In this document: positions 27,818-35,828 of the stretch, in pieces | How positions within the stretch are numbered: the first letter of the stretch is position 1 | Layout of the letters: every line of letters begins with the position of its first letter | Assembly (NCBI RefSeq): GCF_019880585.1 | Contig: NZ_JAINVV010000014.1 | Coordinates: forward strand, 1-64,000 | DNA from: Sphingomonas colocasiae | Lineage (GTDB): Bacteria; Pseudomonadota; Alphaproteobacteria; Sphingomonadales; Sphingomonadaceae | Reading direction: 5' to 3' | Length of the DNA stretch: 64,000 nt | Position numbers and translations under genes: made by a program | Notes under the pieces: generated by a model | Told to the model about the DNA's origin: nothing | The model's database searches: none | Seen by the model: the letters and a program-made list of their open reading frames with translations, nothing else

Positions 27818-28333
27818 TCAACCCGGACCGGCGAATGCGCCATCGGCGAGCGATCGGGCATGATCGCGGATGCCGACGGGCCATTCGCCGGTCAGCGTCT
27901 CGAACCGTGCGCGATCCGCCGCGTAGAGCGCGCGAATCGCATCCTCATATCCCGGCCTGTCCCCCGCGATCGCCGACATGAAATGATAGGCGGCGTCCTT
28001 CGCCTGGCGCGCATCGGCCGGCCGCTTCCGGGCGGCATCGATCAGCCGCCGGATCGTGCTCGACGCGCCTCCGGGCTGCGCCTTCAACCACTCCCAGTGG
28101 CGCGGCAGCAAGGTCACCTCTCCCGCCGTGACGCCCAGTTTCGGGCGACCGCGCGAACGCGCCGGCTGCGATTCGCGCATGTCGAGATCGATCTGCCGGC
28201 CGGTTTCGTCGTCGAACACCAGCAACGGTCCGGATTGGGCGGGATCCACCGCACGCAGCGCCTTGCGGACTTCCTCCGGGGAGCCGGTGGCGATCCAGAG
28301 ATCACCGGCAAAGGCTGTGCAGCTCATATCCAT
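27818..28333 (-). CDS. DUF2239 family protein
   Basis: A 171-residue protein. Landmarks are CTAFAGDLWIATGSPEEVRKAL near the N-terminus, LLVFDDETGRQIDLDM, GRPKLGVTAGEVTLLPRHWEWL and GGASSTIRRLIDAAR, as in the DUF2239 family. The second half resembles a DNA-binding ribbon-helix element plus helical tail, but no function is known. ATG 28333 is used; a GTG at 28342 is in frame. The upstream region holds two TATCCGG palindromes, suggesting specific transcriptional control. Convergent with the SDR gene. Confidence 0.75.
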   Translation of the reverse strand: MDMSCTAFAGDLWIATGSPEEVRKALRAVDPAQSGPLLVFDDETGRQIDLDMRESQPARSRGRPKLGVTAGEVTLLPRHWEWLKAQPGGASSTIRRLIDAARKRPADARQAKDAAYHFMSAIAGDRPGYEDAIRALYAADRARFETLTGEWPVGIRDHARSLADGAFAGPG

Positions 28334-28346
28334 GAACGGCACTTAT

Positions 28347-28380
28347 TATCCGGATATAATATCGTCAATATATCCGGGTA
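28347..28380. promoter_or_regulatory. Tandem palindromes upstream of the DUF2239 gene
   Basis: TATCCGGATA (28347-28356, perfect) and TATCCGGGTA (28371-28380, one mismatch) lie 24 bases apart, centre to centre, in a locally AT-rich stretch just upstream of the minus-strand DUF2239 gene. Two dimer sites about two helical turns apart are typical of a repressor operator. The cognate regulator is not identified. Confidence 0.5.
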
Positions 28381-28391
28381 TAAATATGGAC

Positions 28392-29165
28392 TTAGTCGTT
28401 CAGGACGATCCAGGTCGCGGCGTGATCGCTCGCCTTTTCCCGCCCGCGATAGGATTTATCGACATTGGCGTCGACCAGCCGGTCCGCCGCCTGCGGGCTG
28501 AGCAGCAGATGGTCGATCCGGAACCCGGCGTCGCGCTGCCATGCGCCCGCCTGATAATCCCAAAAGGTCCAGATCGGCCCGACGGGATGGCGCGTGCGGA
28601 TCGCATCGGTCCAGCCCTGGAAGCAGAGCGTGCGGAATTCGGCGCGGCTCTCCGGCTGCATCAGCGCGTCATTGGCCATCGCCTGCACCGAAAAGACATC
28701 CTCGTCGGTCGGGATCACATTATAGTCGCCGGCCAGCACCGCCGGCACTTCCTCCGCCAGGATTTCTTGCGCCCGCTGCTGCAGCCGGCGCATCCAGCGC
28801 AGTTTGTAATCGAATTTGGGGCCGGGCTGCGGGTTGCCGTTGGGCAGATAGATGGACGCGACCCGCACACCGAACACATCCGCCTCGACATAGCGGCTAT
28901 GCTCGTCTTCGGGCTCTCCATCCAGACCGCGCCGGACCTCGACCGGATCGGCGCCGCGCGCCAGGATCGCGACCCCGTTGAATCCCTTCTGCCCGTGCCA
29001 GATCGCGCCATAGCCGGCGCCGCGCACGTCGCTTTCGGGAAAGGTCTCGTCGGAGGATTTGAGCTCCTGGAGGCAAACCACGTCGGGCTTGGTCTCGTCG
29101 AGCCATTCGAGCAGGCGCGGCAGGCGTGCCTTGATGCCGTTGACGTTATAGGTCGCGATCTTCAT
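28392..29165 (-). CDS. xth: Exodeoxyribonuclease III
   Basis: A 257-residue AP endonuclease/3 prime exonuclease of base excision repair. Motifs in order: MKIATYNVNGIKARLPRLLEW, CLQELKSSD with the metal Glu, YLPNGNP, GDYNVIPTDEDV and SDHAATWIVL with the catalytic Asp-His pair. Length is normal for the family. It follows erpA by 32 bases on the minus strand. Dependent on Mg2+; cytoplasmic. Confidence 0.95.
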   Translation of the reverse strand: MKIATYNVNGIKARLPRLLEWLDETKPDVVCLQELKSSDETFPESDVRGAGYGAIWHGQKGFNGVAILARGADPVEVRRGLDGEPEDEHSRYVEADVFGVRVASIYLPNGNPQPGPKFDYKLRWMRRLQQRAQEILAEEVPAVLAGDYNVIPTDEDVFSVQAMANDALMQPESRAEFRTLCFQGWTDAIRTRHPVGPIWTFWDYQAGAWQRDAGFRIDHLLLSPQAADRLVDANVDKSYRGREKASDHAATWIVLND

Positions 29166-29197
29166 GCGCCGGGCCTAACCCAGCCGGCGCGACTATA

Positions 29198-29533
29198 CTA
29201 GATCGAGAAACTGGAACCGCAGCCGCAGCCCGACGCCGCGTTCGGATTCTCGACCTTGAACGCCGATCCGCCGAGTGATTCGACAAAATCCACCGCCGCG
29301 CCGCGCACCAGATCCAGGCTGATCGGATCGACGACCAGTTGCACGCCGTCACGCGTCACGCTGACATCGTCCGCGTCGATGGTTTCGGCCAGCCCGAAGC
29401 GATACTGGAAGCCCGAACATCCGCCCCCCTCGACCGCCAGTCGCAAGATGGCAGGCTTGCCCTGACGCGCGGCGATCGCCGCGACGCGCGCGGCGGCTGA
29501 TTCGGTAATGTCGATTGGTTGCGGCTCGCTCAT
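29198..29533 (-). CDS. erpA: Iron-sulfur cluster insertion protein ErpA
   Basis: A 111-residue A-type Fe-S carrier. The three cluster-binding Cys are Cys39 (VEGGGCSGFQY), Cys103 and Cys105 (GCGCGSSFSI). It receives [4Fe-4S] or [2Fe-2S] clusters from the Suf/Isc machinery and passes them to target enzymes. The start at 29533 gives the normal length; a longer in-frame extension is not family-like. It lies between the M23 peptidase and xth on the minus strand. Confidence 0.93.
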   Translation of the reverse strand: MSEPQPIDITESAAARVAAIAARQGKPAILRLAVEGGGCSGFQYRFGLAETIDADDVSVTRDGVQLVVDPISLDLVRGAAVDFVESLGGSAFKVENPNAASGCGCGSSFSI

Positions 29534-29588
29534 GGAACCGAGATAGGAAGGTGGGGGCCCTACGACAAGCGTGGGCCCCTCTCCTCCC

Positions 29589-30356
29589 CTATTCCTTGTC
29601 CGGACCGCCCATCGCGATCTGGGTGCCCGTGCGCTCCTGCATCGCGACGACATAATCGGACGACTGGAGGAACGGCATGGGATTGACGGCGCGGCCGTCG
29701 AGACGAACTTCATAATGAAGATGGCTGCCGGTCGAACGGCCGGTCGAGCCCATCAGGCCGATGAGCTGGCCGCGCTTCACACGAGCGTTGGGCTGAACGA
29801 GGATCTGCGAGAGATGGCCGTAGCGGGTCTCGATGCCCTGGCCATGCTCGATCTCGACGAAATTGCCATAGCCGCCCAGGCGCTGCGCGCGGCCGACGAC
29901 GCCATCGGCGGTCGCATAGACCGGGGTGCCGAGCGGGCCGGGAATGTCGACGCCGGCATGCATCGCGCGGCTGCCGCGGAACGGATCCGAACGGAAACCG
30001 AAATTGCTGGTGAAAGCGAGCTGCGAAACGGGCTTTTGCGAAGGCACGGAAACAAAGCCGGTGCCGGCGGTGCCGACCTGATCGAGCTTCTTCCACGACA
30101 GGAAGAGCGAGCGGAACTGCGGATCGGCTTCGCGGTCTTCCTTGGTCGCCTTTTCAAAAACGCCGCCGGTGGCGGCGGCGGCTTCGACGGCCTTGGGGGA
30201 AATAGCGGCCAGCACGGTTTCGGCCGGCGCATCGCTTGCCTGGGCGGGCGCGGCGGCAATCAGCGGCGTCGCGACCAGCAGGCCCAATACGGATTTCTGG
30301 AGAAAAGCGGCACCGCCGCGGAACCCAAGTACAGTAATCACGTTGTTCAAAATCAT
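29589..30356 (-). CDS. M23 family (LytM-type) metallopeptidase
   Basis: A 255-residue exported peptidase. Start at ATG 30356, giving [15 protein letters not shown] and a hydrophobic stretch [19 protein letters not shown] as signal peptide. The LytM domain is C-terminal (about 120-235) with Zn ligands His and Asp in MHAGVDIPG and HxH in [12 protein letters not shown], so it is probably active on peptidoglycan cross-bridges rather than a degenerate EnvC-like factor. It acts in the periplasm. Divergent promoter region to its right is shared with nothing on the plus strand. Confidence 0.88.
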   Translation of the reverse strand: MILNNVITVLGFRGGAAFLQKSVLGLLVATPLIAAAPAQASDAPAETVLAAISPKAVEAAAATGGVFEKATKEDREADPQFRSLFLSWKKLDQVGTAGTGFVSVPSQKPVSQLAFTSNFGFRSDPFRGSRAMHAGVDIPGPLGTPVYATADGVVGRAQRLGGYGNFVEIEHGQGIETRYGHLSQILVQPNARVKRGQLIGLMGSTGRSTGSHLHYEVRLDGRAVNPMPFLQSSDYVVAMQERTGTQIAMGGPDKE

Positions 30357-30494
30357 ACCCACGCTCTTTGTGCCCCCAAAGATCGACGGTCGAAACGCCG
30401 ATCGCGACCAGCGTGTCTTGAACCCTAACTGCACCGGGATTTGCCCCGCCCGTTGTGCCGAGCCTGTGTGATCGAACGCACAGCCGGCGACAAG

Positions 30495-31274
30495 TCAGCG
30501 GTAATAGTCTTGCGTTAAACCGGCTGCCGACCGCGCCGAGTCGTTGAACGGAGGCTTAAGAGCCCCCCGAAAATGGCGATTAACCAGCATCTTCCAGATC
30601 GCCGCCGGGCTCGAATCGTCGTTTCGGCACGTCCAGCCGAACCATTTCGTCCCCGTCGCGACATGCCGGATCTCATCGGCATAGATGCGTTCCAGGATGC
30701 GCGCCGACCGCTCGTCGCCCGATTCGCGATAACGGCGAACGGTGTCCGGCGTCACATCCAGTCCACGCGCTTCGAGCACCATCGGCACCACCGCCAGCCG
30801 CGCCTGCACGTCATGCGCGGTCTCGGTCGCCGCCTCCCACAGGCCGTCATGCGCGGGCAAGGCGCCATAATGGCTGCCCAGCACGCGCAGGCGCCGGTCG
30901 AGCAGCGCGAAATGCATCGCCTCGTCGGCGCCGACGCTCAGCCAGTCGTCAACGAATTCGCGCGGGAACCGTGCGCCGAAACGTCCCGCCATGTCGAAGG
31001 CGAGATCGATCGCGGCATATTCGATATGCGCCAGCGCGTGCAGCATCGCGATGCGGCCGCGTTCGGATCCGCCGCGCCCGCGCTTCGGCATGCGATTGGC
31101 CGGCAGCAGCAGCGGCTCCGCCGGCCGCGACGGACTGTCGGGCATCGTCGCCGCGAAGCCATGCTCCAGCCGCCCCAGCCGCCAGTCGCGCGCCACCTTG
31201 CGGGCGATCCGGACCTTGGACAGGGGCTCCGCGGTCAGCAGGACAGCGCGGATCGCGTCCGCGACGCTCGTCAT
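30495..31274 (-). CDS. DUF455 ferritin-like domain protein
   Basis: A 259-residue helical protein. The di-iron type ligands are spread as HIEYAAIDLAFD, VGADEAMHFALLDRRL, and YADEIRHVATG, as in DUF455/ferritin-like proteins; the conserved LPANRMPKRGRGG also belongs to the family. The role is unknown, although some relatives are linked to tRNA hydroxylation. It lies 4 bases after the bcp stop, in the operon glnE-bcp-DUF455 on the minus strand. Confidence 0.85.
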   Translation of the reverse strand: MTSVADAIRAVLLTAEPLSKVRIARKVARDWRLGRLEHGFAATMPDSPSRPAEPLLLPANRMPKRGRGGSERGRIAMLHALAHIEYAAIDLAFDMAGRFGARFPREFVDDWLSVGADEAMHFALLDRRLRVLGSHYGALPAHDGLWEAATETAHDVQARLAVVPMVLEARGLDVTPDTVRRYRESGDERSARILERIYADEIRHVATGTKWFGWTCRNDDSSPAAIWKMLVNRHFRGALKPPFNDSARSAAGLTQDYYR

Positions 31275-31278
31275 CGGC

Positions 31279-31743
31279 TCAGAGCGCCCGTGCCGCCTTC
31301 AGCACCTCTTCGGCATGGCCCGCGACCTTCACCTTGCGCCAGATCCGCGCGATCCGGCCATCCTTGTCGATCAGGAAGGTCGCGCGATCGATCCCCATAT
31401 ATTTCCGGCCGTACAGGCTCTTCTCGATCCAGGTGCCGAACGCCTCGCACACCGAATCGTCGACATCGCTCGCCAGTTCGACCTTCAGATCATATTTGCC
31501 GATGAACTTGGCATGTTTCGCCGGCTTGTCCTTCGAAAGGCCGACCACCACCGCGCCGGCGGCGGCGAAATCCTCGATCAGCCCGGTGAAGGACTGGGCT
31601 TCGGTGGTGCAGCCCGGCGTATCGTCCTTGGGATAGAAATAGAGCACCAGCGCCCGGCCGCGCCAATCGGACAGTGCGCGCGTGGCGCCATCGGTCATCG
31701 TCAGCGTCACATCCGGGGCCATATCGCCATCGCTCAGCATCAT
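31279..31743 (-). CDS. bcp: Thioredoxin-dependent peroxiredoxin Bcp/PrxQ
   Basis: A 154-residue peroxiredoxin. The peroxidatic Cys is in YPKDDTPGCTTEAQSF; the usual resolving Cys five residues later is replaced (TTEAQ). A second Cys in DDSVCEAFGTW could resolve. It reduces H2O2 and alkyl hydroperoxides in the cytoplasm using thioredoxin. ATG 31743 overlaps the glnE stop (ATGA), indicating translational coupling. Confidence 0.93.
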   Translation of the reverse strand: MMLSDGDMAPDVTLTMTDGATRALSDWRGRALVLYFYPKDDTPGCTTEAQSFTGLIEDFAAAGAVVVGLSKDKPAKHAKFIGKYDLKVELASDVDDSVCEAFGTWIEKSLYGRKYMGIDRATFLIDKDGRIARIWRKVKVAGHAEEVLKAARAL

Positions 31744-34442
31744 CGCATCTCCTCCGCTTCGGCAACCACATGCTGCCAGCATTGCCCGACATCCCCGCGC
31801 GCGCGCTCATAAGCGGCCATCAGCGATGCCCAATCCTCCATCCCGCACGCCCGCGCCACCAGCCGCCGCGCGGTTTCCGAGAGTTCGTCGCAACCCGGCG
31901 CGACCAGCCGCAGCGTGACCAGCATCCGCGTCAGCAGCACCTGCGCCTCCGCCAGCGCGGCCGGCAACCGCCCGGCATCGACCAGCATGGCGATCGCGTG
32001 ATCGAGCCGCGTATCGAGACCCTCTCCATGCCGGAGTTGCGCGACATGGACGCAGAATTCGAGATCGACCAGCCCGCCCTCGATCAGCTTCACGTCCAGC
32101 GGACCCGCTGCCGGCTTGTGCTTCGCCATTTCGCCGCGCATCGCGACCGCATCCGCCAACAGCTTGGCAACATCGCGCGGCGCACCCAGCACCGAATGAA
32201 TGATCTCGTTTATCGCCCCGCGCGCGGTGGCCGATCCGAACACCGGTCGCGCCCGGGTGAGCGCCATATGCTCCCAGGTCCACGCGCTTTCGCGCTGATA
32301 TTTGGCGAAACCGGCGAGCGAGACGGCGAGCGGCCCTTGCGCGCCCGACGGGCGCAGCCGCGTATCGACTTCATAGAGGGGGCCGGACGCCGTCGGCACC
32401 GAAAGCGCCGCGCTGATCCGCTGGCAGAGGCGGTTATAATATTGGACCGCCCCCAGCGGCTTCGCGCCCGTCGATTCCGCCGCATGATCACCGGTGAAGA
32501 CATAGACGAGATCGAGATCGGATGCGTGGGTGAGCGATCCGCCACCCAGCCGGCCAAGGCCGACGATCACCAGTTCGCTGTCGGGCACCTTGCCGTGAAC
32601 GGCTTCGAATTCGGCCACGGTCGCGGCGGCCAATGTCTCGATCGCGGCTTCCGCAACGCGCGAATAGCCATAGCCGACTTCCACGGGATCGCCGACGCCC
32701 GCGACGATCTGCGCGCCCAGCGCGAACCGCCTTTCATTGACCTTGCGCCGCACCGAATCGAGCAATTGCTGATAGTCCGCGCCCTGTTCGCAATGGCCCA
32801 GTTCCGAAGCCAGCGCCTCGACCGAGGGCTGGGGTTCGAGTGCGGTGGCGTCGATCAGCCCGTCGAGCAGTTCGGGCCGCCGCCCCAGCAGGTCCGCCAG
32901 CGTCGGCGCGTGGCTCAATATCTCGCCCAGCAACCGCGCCAGCGCGGGCCGCGCGCCGAGCAGCCTGAACAGATTGATCGCGCTCGGCAGCCGCGAGATC
33001 ATGTCGTCGAGCCGGTTGATCGCGCCATTGGGATCGGGCGCGCCGCCGATCGCCGCGACCAGCCCGGGCAGCACATCCTCCAGCGCGGCGCGCGCGGCAT
33101 CGGTCCGCAGCGCGCGCAACGAACCATCGCGCCAGCGCTCGATCCGCGCCAGCGCCGCCTTTGGATCGGCGAAGCCAGCCGCCGCGAGTTGACCCGTCAG
33201 CCGATCGGGATCGCGCGAGATCGCGGCATCCTCCTCATCGGTCCCGTCAAGGCTGTCATAGATCCGGCCTACCGTTTCGACCGGGCCATCGAGCAGATCG
33301 ATCAGCGCGGCGCCGTCAGCCAGTCCGTGCAGGCGCGCGACGCTGTCGAGCGCCGCCGGATCGCGCGGCAGGCTGTGCGTCTGCTGATCGTCCACCATCT
33401 GCAATCGATGCTCGATCGTGCGGTAGAGGCGATAGGAATGGGCGAGGACATCCTCGACATCCGGCTCGATGCGCCCGGCCGCCCGGAGCGCCGCCAGCGC
33501 ATCGAGCGTCGCCGGCGCGCGCACCGCCTCCTCGCGGCCGCCATAGATGAGCTGGTGGATCTGCGCGAAGAACTCGACCTCGCGGATGCCGCCGCGCCCA
33601 CGCTTCAGGTCATAGCCCGGGCCGAACTTCTGCCCCTGGGCATGATGATCCCGGATGCGGCGCGAAATGCCGCGAATCTCTGCGATCGCGCCATAATCGA
33701 GCCCGCGCCGCCATACGAAGGGGCGGATCGCCGTGAGGAAGGATTCCCCCAATGCGACGTCGCCGGCGGCGGCGCGCGCGCGGATGAAGGCCGCGCGCTC
33801 CCAGGGCAGCGCGCTCGATTCATAGTGCGAGATGGCGGCGTTGACCGGCAAGGCCAGCGGGGTCGCCTCGGGCGAGGGGCGCAGCCGCAGATCGACGCGG
33901 AACACATAGCCGTCGCCATCGCGTGACTGGAGCAGTTCGACGATGCGGCGCGCGATCCGCACCGCCGCTTCTACGGGCTCCTCGCGCGCGCGACGCGGCA
34001 GGGTCTCGGGGTCGAAGATCAGGATCGGATCGATATCCGACGAATAATTGAGTTCGCGGCTGCCATGCTTGCCCAGCGCCAGCGCCGCGAAACCGCGCGG
34101 CGCCTCATCCGGCGTCCGCTCCGCGATCGCCGCCGCGATCGCACGATCGAGCGCGCGATCGGCGAGGTCGGAGAGTTCGCGGGTCACCACCTCCATGCTC
34201 AGCAGGCCGGCCAGATCGCCGATGGCGAGCACCAGCGCCAAGGCCGCGCGCGCGCGCCGCAAGCCGGCGCCGACGCTCTCGGCGCCCTCACCGCGCCGCT
34301 TCGCCAACGCCATCGCGCCGTCGAGATCGCCGGCGGCGAGCAGCGCGGTCAGATCGGCATTGCGCTCGATCGCGTGTCGCAAGAATGGGGAATGATCCGC
34401 CGCCCGTTGCAGCGCGTCCACGATCGCTTCGTTGGGATTCAT
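31740..34442 (-). CDS. glnE: Bifunctional glutamine synthetase adenylyltransferase/deadenylase
   Basis: A 900-residue GlnE that adds and removes AMP on glutamine synthetase in answer to nitrogen status signalled by PII. Both nucleotidyltransferase halves keep their motif: LGKHGSRELNYSSDIDPILIF in the N-terminal adenylyl-removing domain (about residue 125-145) and LGRLGGGSLTHASDLDLVYVF in the C-terminal adenylating domain (about 645-665). A helical regulatory linker joins them. It leads the operon with bcp and the DUF455 gene. Confidence 0.96.
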   Translation of the reverse strand: MNPNEAIVDALQRAADHSPFLRHAIERNADLTALLAAGDLDGAMALAKRRGEGAESVGAGLRRARAALALVLAIGDLAGLLSMEVVTRELSDLADRALDRAIAAAIAERTPDEAPRGFAALALGKHGSRELNYSSDIDPILIFDPETLPRRAREEPVEAAVRIARRIVELLQSRDGDGYVFRVDLRLRPSPEATPLALPVNAAISHYESSALPWERAAFIRARAAAGDVALGESFLTAIRPFVWRRGLDYGAIAEIRGISRRIRDHHAQGQKFGPGYDLKRGRGGIREVEFFAQIHQLIYGGREEAVRAPATLDALAALRAAGRIEPDVEDVLAHSYRLYRTIEHRLQMVDDQQTHSLPRDPAALDSVARLHGLADGAALIDLLDGPVETVGRIYDSLDGTDEEDAAISRDPDRLTGQLAAAGFADPKAALARIERWRDGSLRALRTDAARAALEDVLPGLVAAIGGAPDPNGAINRLDDMISRLPSAINLFRLLGARPALARLLGEILSHAPTLADLLGRRPELLDGLIDATALEPQPSVEALASELGHCEQGADYQQLLDSVRRKVNERRFALGAQIVAGVGDPVEVGYGYSRVAEAAIETLAAATVAEFEAVHGKVPDSELVIVGLGRLGGGSLTHASDLDLVYVFTGDHAAESTGAKPLGAVQYYNRLCQRISAALSVPTASGPLYEVDTRLRPSGAQGPLAVSLAGFAKYQRESAWTWEHMALTRARPVFGSATARGAINEIIHSVLGAPRDVAKLLADAVAMRGEMAKHKPAAGPLDVKLIEGGLVDLEFCVHVAQLRHGEGLDTRLDHAIAMLVDAGRLPAALAEAQVLLTRMLVTLRLVAPGCDELSETARRLVARACGMEDWASLMAAYERARGDVGQCWQHVVAEAEEMR

Positions 34443-34453
34443 GTGGGCGCTTT

Positions 34454-34500
34454 AGAGCATTGCGCGAAAAAGTGGGAACCGGTTTTCCGTGCGAAACGAT
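34454..34500. repeat. Alphaproteobacterial intergenic repeat (GAGCAT...GGAACCGGTTTTCC)
   Basis: The segment GAGCATTGCGCG, then AAAAGTGGGAACCGGTTTTCC, resembles a widespread extragenic repeat of rhizobia and relatives. It contains the palindrome GGAACCGGTTTTCC-like core, and a partial copy (ATGGAACCGGTTTTCCG) is present near 1258-1275. It lies just upstream of glnE on its promoter side. Confidence 0.5.
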
Positions 34501-34607
34501 CCAGCTGTTACGCCGCGCCAGCCCGAGCCAGCAGGCCTGCATGGCCGTAACGGCACGAAAGACGCACCCGGCGCGCAACCTTGCCGCGCAAACCGCGTTA
34601 TTCGCTC

Positions 34608-34772
34608 ATGGATTCGCGTGCACCCAGACCAGATGCAAACGATGCCCGTCGGCACCTCGTCGATATTCCGAGGCCGGCCGACGGGATCGGAAATGCGCTG
34701 CGGACAGCGTTTCGCGGACGGCTGAATCACATGCCGCCAGAAATCTCGGATCTGCTGGAAAAACTGGGCTGA
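34608..34772 (+). CDS. Second NepR-like anti-sigma factor
   Basis: A 54-residue protein. The core GIGNALRTAFRGRLNHMPPEISDLLEKLG follows the NepR pattern (aLR..y...l.e.vP.e...LL.kL), and aligns with the classical NepR of this locus (VGDALRSIYQKTIDESVPQE...LLGKLG). It lacks the charged tail lengths usual in NepR. Start at ATG 34608 (a TTG at 34581 is in frame); no good Shine-Dalgarno is visible. It is convergent with ecfG, 70 bases from its end. It may titrate EcfG or PhyR, or may be vestigial. Confidence 0.65.
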   Translation: MDSRAPRPDANDARRHLVDIPRPADGIGNALRTAFRGRLNHMPPEISDLLEKLG

Positions 34773-34842
34773 CCGGAAGCCCCGGAGCATGGGAAGGTAG
34801 AGCCCGATCCCCGATCGGCGGGGAACGGGCCCAATCGAAACC

Positions 34843-35508
34843 TCAACGATCGCGGCTGAGTTCGTCCACCTGACCCATGATCGTTTCGAGCGCCGTCCGG
34901 CCGCTCTCGGCCTCGAACTCGCTGCGCGGGGCCAGGCTGTTGTCGCTCATGATCTGCTCGAGCGCGACGCGGCCGCGCGCGACCCGGCTCTTGATCGTGC
35001 CCACCGCGACCCCGCAGATTTCGGCGGCTTCTTCATAGGCAAAACCGCCAGCGCCGACCAGGATCAGCGCTTCGCGCTGCGGCTGGGGCAGCATCAGCAA
35101 CGCGCGTTGCATGTCCGCCAGCTCGACATGGCGATCCTGGCTGGCCGGCGCCGCGAGGATGCGGTCCGCCGCCAGATCGTCCCACTCGCCCTTGAAGCGC
35201 GCGCGACGCATCTGAGAGAGATAGAGGTTGCGCAGGATGATGAAGGTCCAGGCGCGCATGTTGGTGCCGGCCAGGAAGCGCTTGCGCGCGCCCCATGCCT
35301 TCATCAGCGTTTCCTGGACGAGATCGTCCGCCAGATCCGCATTGCCCGAAAGCGAGCGACCGAAGGCGCGCAGATGCGGGATCACGCGCGCAAGCTCGGC
35401 CTTGAAATCATCGTCGCTCAGCGAGATGTGCTCGGCGGGAGCAGAATCCTCCTCGCCAGAGATGTCGGCATCGTCCGTTACGGCCTTCTGCCTGTCATCA
35501 TTCGTCAT
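34843..35508 (-). CDS. ecfG: General stress response sigma factor EcfG
   Basis: A 221-residue ECF sigma factor of the EcfG group. Region 2 is LSGNADLADDLVQETLMKAWGARKRFLAGTNM in part (about 62-92) with WTFIILRNLYLSQMR; region 4 is LPQPQREALILVGAGGFAYEEAAEICGVAVGTIKSRVARGR in part (about 145-185). It directs transcription from GGAAC-N16/17-CGTT promoters and is held by NepR. ATG 35508 chosen. A microprotein gene precedes it and a perfect EcfG promoter precedes that, so the operon should autoactivate. Confidence 0.93.
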   Translation of the reverse strand: MTNDDRQKAVTDDADISGEEDSAPAEHISLSDDDFKAELARVIPHLRAFGRSLSGNADLADDLVQETLMKAWGARKRFLAGTNMRAWTFIILRNLYLSQMRRARFKGEWDDLAADRILAAPASQDRHVELADMQRALLMLPQPQREALILVGAGGFAYEEAAEICGVAVGTIKSRVARGRVALEQIMSDNSLAPRSEFEAESGRTALETIMGQVDELSRDR

Positions 35509-35600
35509 TTGCCTACCCGCTCCGAAGCCGGTCGCCGGCTGCGGTCCGCCTGTGCCTAGCATCGCGTCGCCCTCGCGGCCAACCGAAAACACCCGAACCC

Positions 35601-35735
35601 TCAGCGGACGAAAAGGAGGAAGGCGAAGATGACGATTACCGCGGTCAGCGAAATCGCCAGAATATAGCGCGTCATGTGCGGCGTCGCGCCGGCCCGCGCC
35701 TTCTCCGTGGATATATGCTGTTGTTCTTCAGCCAT
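35601..35735 (-). CDS. 44-residue single-span membrane microprotein in the ecfG operon
   Basis: An ORF too short for ordinary gene calling. The protein begins MAEEQQHISTEKARAGATPH and ends in one strongly hydrophobic helix, YILAISLTAVIVIFAFLLF, then VR. AGGAC lies 2-6 bases before the ATG. It sits 35 bases downstream of a perfect EcfG promoter and 92 bases before ecfG, so it is the first gene of the stress operon. A tail-in-membrane helix with a charged cytoplasmic N-terminus is predicted. Function unknown. Confidence 0.7.
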   Translation of the reverse strand: MAEEQQHISTEKARAGATPHMTRYILAISLTAVIVIFAFLLFVR

Positions 35736-35769
35736 TTGTCCTGCCCTTTCGCGTATCGCTCACTGCATG

Positions 35770-35794
35770 AACGTCGCGCGGCGCTCACAGTTCC
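35770..35794 (-). promoter_or_regulatory. EcfG-dependent promoter of the microprotein-ecfG operon
   Basis: Reading the minus strand: -35 GGAAC (35794-35790), 16-base spacer, -10 CGTT (35773-35770). This is an exact match to the alphaproteobacterial EcfG consensus. The expected start of transcription is about 28 bases before the microprotein ATG at 35735. Confidence 0.85.
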
Positions 35795-35828
35795 GAATCC
35801 GGAACGGTGGGAACCCGGGCAGGATGAA

